Source: Sherwoodlollariibacterium sp049275655
GTDB lineage: Bacteria > Omnitrophota > Gorgyraeia > Gygaellales > Profunditerraquicolaceae
Assembly (NCBI GenBank): GCA_049275655.1
Contig: JBASUY010000015.1
Span: forward strand, 1 to 64,000
Length of the DNA stretch: 64,000 bases
Direction: 5' to 3'
Shown: positions 47,988 to 56,487 of the stretch, in pieces
Layout of the letters: each line of letters begins with the position of its first letter
How positions within the stretch are numbered: the stretch's first letter is position 1
The notes under the pieces: model-generated
What the model saw: the letters and a program-made list of their open reading frames with translations, nothing else
The model's database searches: none
What the model was told of the DNA's origin: nothing
Program-made: the position numbers and the translations under genes

Positions 47988-48648
47988 TAAGCAAAAAGAA
48001 GTTAAAGGAAAACAAGAAGTAGAGCCGATCCAAAAGCCAAGCTGGCTCTCTAATCGGGCATTTGATGTTATCAAGCTTATCTTAGGTATTTGCTTGTTGC
48101 CTTTTGTCTATTCCTCAACCGTCTCTTTCCTAAAACAGCTTAACAATATAAATACTACACCCCAAACTTACTTCTGGTCCGGGATTATAGCTTTTGTTTT
48201 AACTTATCTTTTTATCTTTGAGCCGGGGTGGGTTTATGACGGCGGGCATAAGATATTAGAGTTTTTGTTCAGCTTTGTCCAGCCATTAGTTAAGGTTGCG
48301 CCGTATCTTTTGCCGATATACCTTATTACGATATTTATTGTTTATCTTATTTTGGTTGTATTTATACCTAGTAGCCGTCTGATTAATCTTACCATGTTTT
48401 TATTTGGGGTAAGCCTTGCCTTACACCTTGTCTTTTCCTCAAAGGCGATACGCGCTAAAAAAGGGGATATTTTAAAAAGCAATTATATCTTTGGTTTTTC
48501 ATTTGTCTATATTATTAATTTAGGGCTCTTGGCATTATTCCTTAACATTATATTCAATAATTTTTCCTTTGTCTCATTTTGTAATGATACACACTTTTTA
48601 GCAGGAGAGATATTCAGGGCTATTTTCCGTCAACTTTTTAAAGTTTAA
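47965..48648 (+). CDS. Integral membrane protein of unknown function
   Basis: A 227-residue protein with a charged N-terminus and about five to six hydrophobic segments (VIKLILGICLLPFVYSS; YFWSGIIAFVLTYLFIF; VAPYLLPIYLITIFIVYLILVV; LTMFLFGVSLALHLVF; YIINLGLLALFLNIIF). No family is recognised. It overlaps serS by 23 bases, so it is probably translationally coupled to it. It lies directly upstream of tRNA-Ser(TGA). Confidence 0.62.
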   Translation: MEKRESLNKQKEVKGKQEVEPIQKPSWLSNRAFDVIKLILGICLLPFVYSSTVSFLKQLNNINTTPQTYFWSGIIAFVLTYLFIFEPGWVYDGGHKILEFLFSFVQPLVKVAPYLLPIYLITIFIVYLILVVFIPSSRLINLTMFLFGVSLALHLVFSSKAIRAKKGDILKSNYIFGFSFVYIINLGLLALFLNIIFNNFSFVSFCNDTHFLAGEIFRAIFRQLFKV

Positions 48649-48658
48649 GTTTTTTAAA

Positions 48659-48746
48659 GGAGAGGTGGCTGAGCGGTTGAAAGCGGCAGTCTTGAAAACT
48701 GTTTTGGGGATTTTCCCCAACGTGAGTTCGAATCTCACCCTCTCCG
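48659..48746 (+). tRNA. tRNA-Ser (anticodon TGA)
   Basis: Acceptor GGAGAGG (48659-48665) pairs with CCTCTCC (48739-48745). Anticodon loop CTTGAAA gives TGA. The long variable arm (TTTGGGGATTTTCCCCAA) is typical of tRNA-Ser, and the T-arm is TGAGT TCGAATC. No CCA is encoded. Confidence 0.93.
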
Positions 48747-48780
48747 AAAGAAACTTCAAAATTAAGGAGACCAATTACCG

Positions 48781-50799
48781 ATGAAAGAGTTTTTATCTTT
48801 AGTTGATGTTGACCATTTTGAAACCCGTTATGCAAAGGATATAAAGGACGGGAAGTTCTTTGGTTTCCCCATAGAGCCGATTATTAAAGCAGAGAAGAGG
48901 CTTAAGGACCCGAATGAGCGTTCTATTGCTTACTTCTCTATGGAATACGGTTTAGCTACTAGTTTCTATAATACCTTTAAATCCTCCGGTAAAACGCATG
49001 AAACTAACAAAACCCCTAGAAACACCGTCTTTTCAAATTATCGCGTTGCCGATTATCTCTTTGAGGTAAAGACTGATAGCCTTCTTGATCTTCCGATATA
49101 TAGCGGAGGGTTAGGCGTTTTAGCAGGGGATACTATAAAAACCATGGCGGATTATAAATTACCGGCGTTAGGAGTAGGGGTTTTGTGGCGCTCGGGTTAT
49201 TTTCGTCAGGAGTTCTGGTTTAAATACGGCCAGGTTCCGGAGAAGATGCAATGGGACCCGTATAGTTATCCGGGGCTTATACCTTTGAAGAATACCGTAA
49301 CTTTAAAGCTTAAGAATGAAGATATCCACCTAAAGCTCTGGAAATATTATGTGTATAGTTATAAACTTGATTATGCTATTCCACTTATCCTTCTTGATGC
49401 TGAATTACCCAAAAATAGAAAAGACTTAAGTATGCTTACTGACCAGCTTTACCGCAGTGATAACTCTTGGATAAAGCTTATGCAGAGGGTGGTTTTAGGT
49501 TTTGGTGGTATAAGTGCTTTAAACTCTTTAAATTACCCGATTAAGATATTTCATCTTAATGAAGGCCATGCTGTCTTTGCTTTTGTGGAGAAGGCGCGGG
49601 GGTTAAATAATGCCCAGGTAGAAGACCTTAAAAGCCACTTCTGTTATACTTGCCATACCCCTGTACAGGCAGGGCATGACCGTTTTTCAAACGAAGATAT
49701 ACAAGGGGTGCTTAAAGACGAGGATTTAAAGCTTATACAAAGATTCGGTAAAGAGGGCTCAGGGTTAATTAATTTAACGCTTCTGTCTATGAATATCGCC
49801 TCTTCAATAAATGCGGTATCCAAGAGGCATCAGGAGGTTATGCAGTTGCAATTCCCTGAGTATAAGGATAGGATAAAGTTTGTTACCAATGGCGTTCATC
49901 CTTATACTTGGGTTTCTTCAGATTATATTAAATTATTTAAGGATTTTTCTCCGCCGATAGATGATTTTGATTCTAACCCTATGTCCTTAGCGAATGTATC
50001 CCATATTAAGAATAATGAAAACTTCCGTAAGCAGATATGGCTAAAACATAGCATTAATAAGCAGAGGCTTTGTTCTCTTTTAGATAAGTGGAGGTTAAAA
50101 GAGGATGTTTTTACTCTTTGTTGGGCGCGCAGGATAGCTGCGTATAAAAGGCCGAGTTTAGTCTTGCAGGATATAGAGAGGCTTTTGGGTATCGCTGCGA
50201 AGCACGGGCCTTTACAGATAATTTTAGCAGGTAAGGCCCATCCTAATGATAACCTTGGGTTTACCTTTGTTAATGAGATGATGGATAAAGTTGATAAGTT
50301 AGGGGATAAGAATTACGATAAGCTTAAAATAGTTATACTGGAGAATTATGATATCTACTTAGGCCACCTGCTTACTTCAGGGGTTGATCTTTGGTTAAAT
50401 AACCCCTATCCTCCTTTTGAAGCCTCAGGCACAAGCGGGATGAAGGCGCTTCTTAACGGAGTTGTGCAGTTGACTACTTCTGACGGTTGGGTGGTAGAAG
50501 CTGAAGATAAGGGGATAGGTAAGATATTTGGGACGCGCTATTTGGAAGGTAAGATTGGAAGCGAGTTTGACCGCTCTATGGCTTTTGATGCAGATGCACT
50601 TTATAAGTCGCTTGAGGAATTAGTGGCTATGTATTACTCAACCTATAAGGGTAAGTTAAACCTCTCATCGTCTTGGATTGATATGATGATTAATTGCGTG
50701 GCTACATCCGCGCATTTTAATACTTATAGGATGTTAGATGAGTACAAGGGCTTGATTTGGGATGCCTGCATTAGTAAAGAAAAAGCAGTAGTAGTTTAA
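48781..50799 (+). CDS. glgP: Glycogen/alpha-glucan phosphorylase
   Basis: A 672-residue GT35 phosphorylase of the short type. It has the active-site regions SIAYFSMEYGL, YSGGLGVLAGDTIKTMADY, GVGVLWRSGYFRQEF and the PLP-site peptide EASGTSGMKALLNGV. It releases glucose-1-phosphate from glycogen or starch-like glucans. The CBM48 protein at 36072 could be a partner, but they are far apart. AAGGAG precedes the ATG. Confidence 0.9.
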   Translation: MKEFLSLVDVDHFETRYAKDIKDGKFFGFPIEPIIKAEKRLKDPNERSIAYFSMEYGLATSFYNTFKSSGKTHETNKTPRNTVFSNYRVADYLFEVKTDSLLDLPIYSGGLGVLAGDTIKTMADYKLPALGVGVLWRSGYFRQEFWFKYGQVPEKMQWDPYSYPGLIPLKNTVTLKLKNEDIHLKLWKYYVYSYKLDYAIPLILLDAELPKNRKDLSMLTDQLYRSDNSWIKLMQRVVLGFGGISALNSLNYPIKIFHLNEGHAVFAFVEKARGLNNAQVEDLKSHFCYTCHTPVQAGHDRFSNEDIQGVLKDEDLKLIQRFGKEGSGLINLTLLSMNIASSINAVSKRHQEVMQLQFPEYKDRIKFVTNGVHPYTWVSSDYIKLFKDFSPPIDDFDSNPMSLANVSHIKNNENFRKQIWLKHSINKQRLCSLLDKWRLKEDVFTLCWARRIAAYKRPSLVLQDIERLLGIAAKHGPLQIILAGKAHPNDNLGFTFVNEMMDKVDKLGDKNYDKLKIVILENYDIYLGHLLTSGVDLWLNNPYPPFEASGTSGMKALLNGVVQLTTSDGWVVEAEDKGIGKIFGTRYLEGKIGSEFDRSMAFDADALYKSLEELVAMYYSTYKGKLNLSSSWIDMMINCVATSAHFNTYRMLDEYKGLIWDACISKEKAVVV

Positions 50800-50804
50800 A
50801 TAAG

Positions 50805-50892
50805 GGAGAGTTGGCAGAGCTGGTTGAATGCGGCGGTCTCGAAAACCGTTGTCGTCGTAAGATGACCGGAGGTTCGAATCCTCCACTCTCCG
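50805..50892 (+). tRNA. tRNA-Ser (anticodon CGA)
   Basis: Acceptor GGAGAGT (50805-50811) pairs with ACTCTCC (50885-50891). Anticodon loop CTCGAAA gives CGA; a long variable arm follows (TGTCGTCGTAAGATGACCGG region). No CCA is encoded. Confidence 0.93.
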
Positions 50893-50962
50893 CTTGCTTG
50901 GGGACGGTTCTTTAAGCTATAACCTATTACTTTTTATATAGCTACAGAAACTAAAAAATATT

Positions 50963-51047
50963 GGAGAGGTGGCTGAGTGGTCGAAGGCGCATGTCTGGAG
51001 AACATGTGAGCTGCAAGGCTCCCAGGGTTCGAATCCCTGCCTCTCCG
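50963..51047 (+). tRNA. tRNA-Ser (anticodon GGA)
   Basis: Acceptor GGAGAGG (50963-50969) pairs with CCTCTCC (51040-51046). Anticodon loop CTGGAGA gives GGA; the long variable arm reads TGAGCTGCAAGGCTCC. No CCA is encoded. Confidence 0.93.
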
Positions 51048-51152
51048 TTTGATTTTTGAGTGAACCCCGTAGAAGATGGTAAGAAAAAACACCCACACCA
51101 ATTAATTGTGGACGCGAACCATGAGGTGGGCATGAGCCTAGAGGGAGGAGAT

Positions 51153-51698
51153 ATGGATAATAGCCAGCAAGAATTAAAATTACAATCGGATATTAAATAT
51201 TTTAATACGTCAATTATGAAACTAGTGTTATTGTTTGTATGCACCTTCGGCATTTATGGACTTTATTGGCATTATAAGAATTGGAAAGCAATAAAGGATC
51301 ATACTGGCGAGAAAATATCCCCCTTTTGGAGGGCATTCTTTTGGATATTTACATGTTCCGATTTGTTTAAGATAATAGGATTGTCTGCTTTGGGCAAGGG
51401 TATCAATATTGCTTATTCAGCAAGAGATCTCGCGACTTTTTATATTTTAATGATGCTTTTCGGGGTAGTCGGAAGTAAGTATGATAATCAGATAGCTAAT
51501 TTGCTTTGGGTGGTAGGTTTTTTTGCAGTGATTCCTCTTGTTATTGTACAGAAGGCAGTAAATTCATATAATGCCGCAATAGATGATTCTTATATGATAA
51601 ATGACGGATTTAGTTGGAAATCTATTACTGTAATCGTGTTAGGCGCGATTTTATTGATTTTATCTATTGCAGGAAGATTTTTACCGAATCCAAAGTAA
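51153..51698 (+). CDS. Membrane protein of unknown function (DUF4234-like)
   Basis: A 181-residue protein from ATG 51153, behind GGAGGAG. The opening IKYFNTSIMKLVLLFVCTFGIYGLYWHYKNWKAIKDHTGEKISPFWRAFFWIFTC has the 'YxLYWxYKNWK' pattern of DUF4234-type membrane proteins. Three to four membrane segments are visible. A frame extending back to GTG 51060 is open, but the RBS at 51153 is much better. Confidence 0.6.
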   Translation: MDNSQQELKLQSDIKYFNTSIMKLVLLFVCTFGIYGLYWHYKNWKAIKDHTGEKISPFWRAFFWIFTCSDLFKIIGLSALGKGINIAYSARDLATFYILMMLFGVVGSKYDNQIANLLWVVGFFAVIPLVIVQKAVNSYNAAIDDSYMINDGFSWKSITVIVLGAILLILSIAGRFLPNPK

Positions 51699-51997
51699 CA
51701 TGTATTATTAAATAACTTAGTCGTAGCACGGTTCTGATCTTGATGGTTATTTGGATTTTAAGGGTTTGTTGAAGATGGGTTCATTTAGGGTGATGAGCCA
51801 ATCTAGGCTACGTTTTCAATGAATTTTTATAAGTAGCTCTATTTTAGTTGGTTGCAGGGCTTGACTTTTATCCACGACTCTCCGTTTTTGTTGGCAATTA
51901 ATTTAATTCTGTTTAAAAAATTATCTTAAGATAAAAGAGCTAAAGTAAAAGCATTGCTTATTGCTTTAAGGCTTAAAGATATGAAATAACTATTACA
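51699..51997. other. Intergenic region without a recognised gene
   Basis: A 299-base gap. It has 'GACTCTCCGTTTTTGTTGG' at about 51885, resembling the 3' end of a tRNA-Ser, and otherwise scattered AT-rich sequence. I see no convincing gene or promoter. Confidence 0.4.
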
Positions 51998-52756
51998 ATG
52001 GATAATACGGATCAGTTTATCAAGCAGTTTGGGGAAGTAGCCGGAAAGGGTGCGCAGGCAGTTGTTTACGTGCGGGATGATATAGCGGTAAAGGTTTTCA
52101 ATGTAGGGTATTTGAAACCTTTTGTCTTCTATGAAGCAATGGTTATGACTTATATTGAAGATGCAGGCTTGCCGACCCCTAAAATTTATGAAGTCTTAGC
52201 TGTTAACGGCCAGATGGCGCTAAAGATGAGCCGCGCTAAAGGGGAATCGCTTGATGACATTATGTTAAAAGATTCAGGAAAAATCCCGGCGATACTTGAT
52301 AAAATGATAGATTTACAGAGGCAGATTCACAAGAAGAGTATACCGGCGATTATCGGACTAAAACAAAAACTAAAATTTATTATAACCGGAAATTCCGCCT
52401 TAACTTTTGAGCAAAAAACAGATTTACTTAAATTAACCGACACGCTTCCTGAAGGAAGCGGCTTATGCCACGGTGATTTTCACGGTAGGAATATTCTTTA
52501 TAATGGCAAGGATTATACTATCATAGATTGGATTGATGTTGCCAGCGGTTGCGTGTTAGGCGATGTCTGCCGGACTTATTTAATCTATGCGCTGGAGGCT
52601 CAGTATATAGCAGACCTTTACCTTGAAAAATACTGTACAGCGACAGGAGCTTTAAAGAGGGATATCCTTTGTTGGGCACCTGTTTATGCCGGATCTTTAA
52701 TAGGACAGATTAACGAAAAATATAATAAACGGTTATTAGAATTCTTATGCCGATAG
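51998..52756 (+). CDS. APH-like small-molecule kinase
   Basis: A 252-residue protein of the aminoglycoside phosphotransferase/choline kinase fold. The N-lobe has a glycine-rich loop and lysine (GKGAQAVVYVRDDIAVKVF), the catalytic loop is LCHGDFHGRNIL (H-G-D-x-H-x2-N), and the metal-binding Asp is in YTIIDWIDVASG. The substrate is unknown: candidates are sugars, choline-like compounds, antibiotics or fructosamine. It overlaps the next gene by 10 bases, linking it to the two membrane proteins. Confidence 0.75.
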   Translation: MDNTDQFIKQFGEVAGKGAQAVVYVRDDIAVKVFNVGYLKPFVFYEAMVMTYIEDAGLPTPKIYEVLAVNGQMALKMSRAKGESLDDIMLKDSGKIPAILDKMIDLQRQIHKKSIPAIIGLKQKLKFIITGNSALTFEQKTDLLKLTDTLPEGSGLCHGDFHGRNILYNGKDYTIIDWIDVASGCVLGDVCRTYLIYALEAQYIADLYLEKYCTATGALKRDILCWAPVYAGSLIGQINEKYNKRLLEFLCR

Positions 52757-53277
52757 CAAAAAACTATAATAGGATTACTCGCCCTTCTTTGCCATATCTT
52801 AATAATTTACGAAGCATATTTATTACTGTAGCCGTGAATTTTTTGTTAGTCCTTATCTTTAATTTTAAAATGGCGCATTATGATGTTTATGCTTTAGCTT
52901 TAGACTCTGTTATCTGCGGGATGCTTACGGCGATAATTGATGTATTAATTGTAGATTTCGGGGTTAAGAAAGCGTGGAGAGAAGGCACTGTGCCTGAAGA
53001 AGTCCCCACAAATTCATTTATAATGCGTTTACCCAAACACCCGGTGCTTCTAATGATTATTTTTGGTTTTATCGCTTCAATAGCTTGCGTTATGATTAAT
53101 TGTGGATTATTTCTTTTTTACGGATTTACTTATTGGTCCTTTTGGCAATTTATTCTTTATAAGCTGATATACTCCTTGATATTAAGCCAATGGTTGGTTA
53201 GTTTGTCTATTTTCCGAATGGTGCAAAAAGACTATAACCCTGAGTTTCCCGCGGGAAACTTACAGAAGACAGGATAA
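52747..53277 (+). CDS. Four-segment membrane protein, paralog 1
   Basis: A 176-residue protein with about four hydrophobic segments (SIFITVAVNFLLVLIF; VICGMLTAIIDVLIVDF; PVLLMIIFGFIASIACVMINCGLFLFYGF; ILYKLIYSLILSQWLVSLSIF). The stretch MRLPKHPVLLMIIFGF..YGFTYWSFWQFILYK lines up with MRWLPKNRWLFALLV..YGFTSWTFYQLFLAK in the next protein, so the two are paralogs. Unknown family; coupled to the kinase by overlap. Confidence 0.68.
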   Translation: MPIAKNYNRITRPSLPYLNNLRSIFITVAVNFLLVLIFNFKMAHYDVYALALDSVICGMLTAIIDVLIVDFGVKKAWREGTVPEEVPTNSFIMRLPKHPVLLMIIFGFIASIACVMINCGLFLFYGFTYWSFWQFILYKLIYSLILSQWLVSLSIFRMVQKDYNPEFPAGNLQKTG

Positions 53278-53293
53278 TATGAAAGGCCGGTAG

Positions 53294-53770
53294 ATGGTTA
53301 AAAATCCTTTTCCTAGCATTAACAGTATCCGTGAGCTTTATGCCAGCATTTCTTCTAACCTTGCCTTCCAGCTCTTTTTTAATCCGTGGGTAAATCCATA
53401 TACTTTAGGCGGTAAAAGGTCCGTACTTGCAGAAGGGGTAATGTGCACGTTAGTTACGGTTTTGATAACTATCCCTGCTATTGCTAAAGCATTATCCGCT
53501 GCCCGCAGAACCGGAGAGTTATCAAGTCGGATCCCTGAAATTTCGCTTATGAGGTGGCTACCAAAAAACCGCTGGTTGTTCGCTTTATTGGTAAGCGCGA
53601 TATTCGCTCCGGCAGGCGGGTTATTATTCGCTTTTATTTTTAAATTTTATGGTTTTACAAGTTGGACTTTCTATCAGTTATTTCTGGCGAAATTTGCCTA
53701 TCTGACTGTTTTAGGGAAGGTTTTAGCGCCGCTTGCAATTATTAGGTTTACTCAGCCGGATATAAATTAA
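53294..53770 (+). CDS. Four-segment membrane protein, paralog 2
   Basis: A 158-residue homolog of the preceding protein with the same spacing of hydrophobic segments and the shared RWLPK and YGFTSWTFYQ motifs. It starts 16 bases after its paralog with a GTAGATGG region and a weak RBS. The kinase-paralog-paralog triplet may be one functional unit; the function is unknown. Confidence 0.68.
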   Translation: MVKNPFPSINSIRELYASISSNLAFQLFFNPWVNPYTLGGKRSVLAEGVMCTLVTVLITIPAIAKALSAARRTGELSSRIPEISLMRWLPKNRWLFALLVSAIFAPAGGLLFAFIFKFYGFTSWTFYQLFLAKFAYLTVLGKVLAPLAIIRFTQPDIN

Positions 53771-53889
53771 TATCTTTTTTACGAAGTTACGTTATTTCAA
53801 CTCAGCAGTAAAAGCAAAGAAATCTTTTTGTTTATGTTAGCTAATTGCAGGCTATGCTTAAGAGGCAAAAATTGTTAAGGAAACCTTAG

Positions 53890-54948
53890 ATGGCAGTTAA
53901 AACTCCAATTAAAATAGCTTTTTTTGACGCTAAGCCGTACGATATTGAATCTTTTGAAAGCGTATTAAATAAGGAAGATTTTAAAATCACTTTTTTTAAA
54001 AACCATCTTACTTCTGAAACTGTTTTGCTTACACAGGGTTTTGATGCTGTCTGTATTTTTGTTAATGATGTAGTTGATAATGATGTAGTTGATATTCTCT
54101 GGAAGAATGGCGTGCGCCTGATTGCTATTCGCGCAGCAGGTTATAACAATATTGATTTAAAGGCGGTTTATAAAAGAATACACGCTGTCAGGGTTCCTGC
54201 GTATTCTCCTCATGCTGTAGCTGAACATGCGGTTGCGCTTATGCTGGCCCTAAACCGCAAAGTTCACCGCGCATATTACCGTATTCGTGATAATAATTTT
54301 ACCCTTAATGGCTTATTGGGTTTTGATATGTATAAAAAGACGGCAGGAATTATTGGAACAGGAAAAATAGGAAAAGTTATGATAGAGATATTAAAAGGGC
54401 TGGGGATGAGGGTTTTAGCTTATGATTTGTTTCCTGATAAAAAATATCAGAAAACCGCAGGATTTGAATACGTAGAGTTAGATACGCTCTATGCCGAAGC
54501 TGATGTTATTTCTCTTCATTGCCCGTTAACAAAAGAAACGTTTCACTTGATTAACAGTTTGTCCATCTCTAAGATGAAAGAAGGGGTTATGATTATTAAT
54601 ACAGGCCGCGGGATGCTTATTGACTCTAAAGCGCTGATTGAAGGCTTAAAAAGCGGCAGAATAGGCTTTGCCGGGCTTGATGTTTATGAGGAAGAGAGCG
54701 ATTATTTTTTTGAGGATTTTTCAAATAAGGTTATTACAGATGATGTGCTTGCGCGGTTGATTTCTTTTAATAATGTCTTGGTTACTTCTCATCAGGGTTT
54801 TTTTACGAAAGAGGCTTTAAGGAATATAGCGCTTATAACCTTAGGAAATATCGCGAGTTTTTTTAAAGAAAATAAACTTCCTAATGAGATTTGTTATAAG
54901 TGTGGGATAGAGCCGTGCCTGCACAAAACCGAGGGGAGGTGTTTTTAG
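53890..54948 (+). CDS. ldhA: D-lactate dehydrogenase-like 2-hydroxyacid dehydrogenase
   Basis: A 352-residue D-2-hydroxyacid dehydrogenase, mostly like fermentative D-lactate dehydrogenase. Key parts: RLIAIRAAGYNNIDL, RVPAYSPHAVAEHAVALML, the NAD-binding GIIGTGKIGKVMIEILKGLGMRVLAYD, INTGRGMLIDSKALIEGLKSGRIGFAGLDVYEEE and the catalytic HQGFFTKEA. It reduces pyruvate to lactate and would re-oxidise NADH in an anaerobe. A C-terminal CYKCGIEPCLHKTEGRCF tail with four cysteines is unusual. Confidence 0.88.
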   Translation: MAVKTPIKIAFFDAKPYDIESFESVLNKEDFKITFFKNHLTSETVLLTQGFDAVCIFVNDVVDNDVVDILWKNGVRLIAIRAAGYNNIDLKAVYKRIHAVRVPAYSPHAVAEHAVALMLALNRKVHRAYYRIRDNNFTLNGLLGFDMYKKTAGIIGTGKIGKVMIEILKGLGMRVLAYDLFPDKKYQKTAGFEYVELDTLYAEADVISLHCPLTKETFHLINSLSISKMKEGVMIINTGRGMLIDSKALIEGLKSGRIGFAGLDVYEEESDYFFEDFSNKVITDDVLARLISFNNVLVTSHQGFFTKEALRNIALITLGNIASFFKENKLPNEICYKCGIEPCLHKTEGRCF

Positions 54949-54960
54949 AAAGGAGGAGGT

Positions 54961-55299
54961 ATGGAGTTGATAAAAGAGTTTAAGGAGTTTGCTGTAAAGG
55001 GAAATGCCGTTGATATGGCTGTGGGTATAATAATCGGGGCTTCTTTCGGGAAGATAGTTAGCTCTATTGTCAATGATATTATTATGCCGCCAATCGGCTT
55101 GCTTTTAGGGGGAGTTGATTTTAAGGATTTAAAATTAGTCCTTAAAGAGGCTGTTTTGGATAAACCGCCGGTTACTTTAAATTATGGATTATTTATTAAT
55201 AATGTTTTAGATTTTTTAATTATAGCATTTGTGATTTTTTTACTGGTTAAAGGGATTAATAATTTAAAAAAATCTCCTTTAGCCAATAAGCAGAATTAG
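54961..55299 (+). CDS. mscL: Large-conductance mechanosensitive channel
   Basis: A 112-residue MscL: EFKEFAVKGNAVDMAVGIIIGASFGKIVSSIVNDIIMPPIGLLLGGVDFKDL and a second segment LDFLIIAFVIFLLVKGIN. It opens under membrane tension to release solutes. It is shorter than the usual ~130-150 residues at its C-terminus. AAAGGAGGAGG precedes the ATG. Confidence 0.9.
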   Translation: MELIKEFKEFAVKGNAVDMAVGIIIGASFGKIVSSIVNDIIMPPIGLLLGGVDFKDLKLVLKEAVLDKPPVTLNYGLFINNVLDFLIIAFVIFLLVKGINNLKKSPLANKQN

Positions 55300-55386
55300 A
55301 ATTTTTAGCAGGATTAGGAAGAATAAAAAAATATTTTTTGCGAGAGGCAAAATAAAAAGGGTATTTTTTGCCTTCGGATAAGTTTT

Positions 55387-56487
55387 ATGAAAAGAAAATT
55401 AATAGTTTTAATAGCGTTTTTTGTTGGGTTGATAGGAGCGCTATTTTATTTTCAAGGCAGGAGTTTTAGTGCGGTGGGATTTAAAGAGGCTTTATTCTGG
55501 CAGAATGAAGCAGGGGGCAGGGTAAGGTGTCTTTTATGCCCGAGGCAATGTTTAATTTCAAAGGGAGGGCGTGGTTTTTGCCGGGCAAGAAAGAATATTG
55601 ACGGGAAACTTTATGCGATAAATTATGGCCAACCCGTTGCCGCGCACATTGACCCTATTGAAAAAAAGCCGCTCTTTCATGTTTACCCCGGGACAAGGTC
55701 TTTTTCTATTGCCACAGCCGGATGTAATTTAAGGTGTAAGTTTTGTCAAAACTGGGAGATTTCTCAGTTAGACCCTGAATCAGTAAAAGTAGCCTTTGCC
55801 TCTCCGCAAAGGATAGTAGAGGAGGCTAAAGCCTCGCAATCTAAGACTATTGCTTTTACCTATACAGAGCCGACAATATTCTATGAATATATGTTAGACG
55901 TAGCAAAAGAGGCAAAAAAAGAGGGGGTTGCCTGCGTTATGCATTCAGCCGGGTTTATAAATGAGGTGCCTCTGCGTGAATTATCAAAGTATCTTACTGC
56001 CGCTAATATAGACTTAAAAGGTTTTAGCGAAAAGTTTTATTCTTCTTTTTGCGAAGGTAGTTTATCCGATGTTTTAAGGTCGCTTAAAATATTAAAAGAA
56101 GAGGGGGTATGGGTTGAGATAACAAACCTTATTATCCCTACTGCCAATGACTCAGAGGAGGATATACGTAATCTTTGCGTGTGGGTAAAAGAGAACTTAG
56201 GTGCTGATACCCCGGTGCACTTCTCAAGGTTTTTCCCGATGTATAGGCTTACGGATTTATCCCCAACTCCGGTAAGCACTTTAATACGGGCTAAAGAGAT
56301 AGCAACGGAAACAGGGCTTCGTTATGTTTATATCGGCAATGTCCCTGAGAATATCGGAGAGGATACTATTTGTCCTAAATGCGGTAGGCTTTTAGTTAAG
56401 CGCGTTGGTTATAGGATATTAGAGAATAACTTATCAAAGGGAAAGTGTGATTCCTGCGGTTATTCTATCTCTGGGATTTGGGATTAG
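55387..56487 (+). CDS. AmmeMemoRadiSam-type radical SAM protein with N-terminal anchor
   Basis: A 366-residue protein. An N-terminal hydrophobic segment (about 4-22, KLIVLIAFFVGLIGALFYF) is followed by cysteines C48, C51, C55 and C65 (RCLLCPRQCLISKGGRGFC) and the rSAM motif C113-x3-C117-x2-C120 (AGCNLRCKFC). The C-terminus has a zinc ribbon (CPKCG...CDSCG). The pattern NYGQPVAAHIDPIEKKPLFHVYPGTRSFSIATAGC marks the AmmeMemoRadiSam system rSAM family, related to pyruvate formate-lyase activases. AMMECR1 and Memo genes are not seen here. Its stop overlaps the convergent minus-strand gene by 4 bases. Confidence 0.82.
   Translation: MKRKLIVLIAFFVGLIGALFYFQGRSFSAVGFKEALFWQNEAGGRVRCLLCPRQCLISKGGRGFCRARKNIDGKLYAINYGQPVAAHIDPIEKKPLFHVYPGTRSFSIATAGCNLRCKFCQNWEISQLDPESVKVAFASPQRIVEEAKASQSKTIAFTYTEPTIFYEYMLDVAKEAKKEGVACVMHSAGFINEVPLRELSKYLTAANIDLKGFSEKFYSSFCEGSLSDVLRSLKILKEEGVWVEITNLIIPTANDSEEDIRNLCVWVKENLGADTPVHFSRFFPMYRLTDLSPTPVSTLIRAKEIATETGLRYVYIGNVPENIGEDTICPKCGRLLVKRVGYRILENNLSKGKCDSCGYSISGIWD

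Noticed and set aside
48638..48835. Minus-strand frame over tRNA-Ser(TGA)
   Set aside because: Same reason: antisense of a tRNA gene (GEIRTHVGENPQN... pattern).
51060..51152. N-terminal extension of the membrane protein from GTG 51060
   Set aside because: ATG 51153 has a strong GGAGGAG; the extension is charged, starts 13 bases after a tRNA and has no Shine-Dalgarno.
50951..51253. Minus-strand frame over tRNA-Ser(GGA) (GEAGIRTLG...SHLSNIF)
   Set aside because: It is the antisense translation of the tRNA, a well-known type of false gene; the tRNA explains the sequence.
54064..54093. 15-base tandem repeat in ldhA giving NDVVDNDVVD
   Set aside because: The protein keeps the normal spacing for the family, so this looks like chance or conserved composition rather than an insertion.
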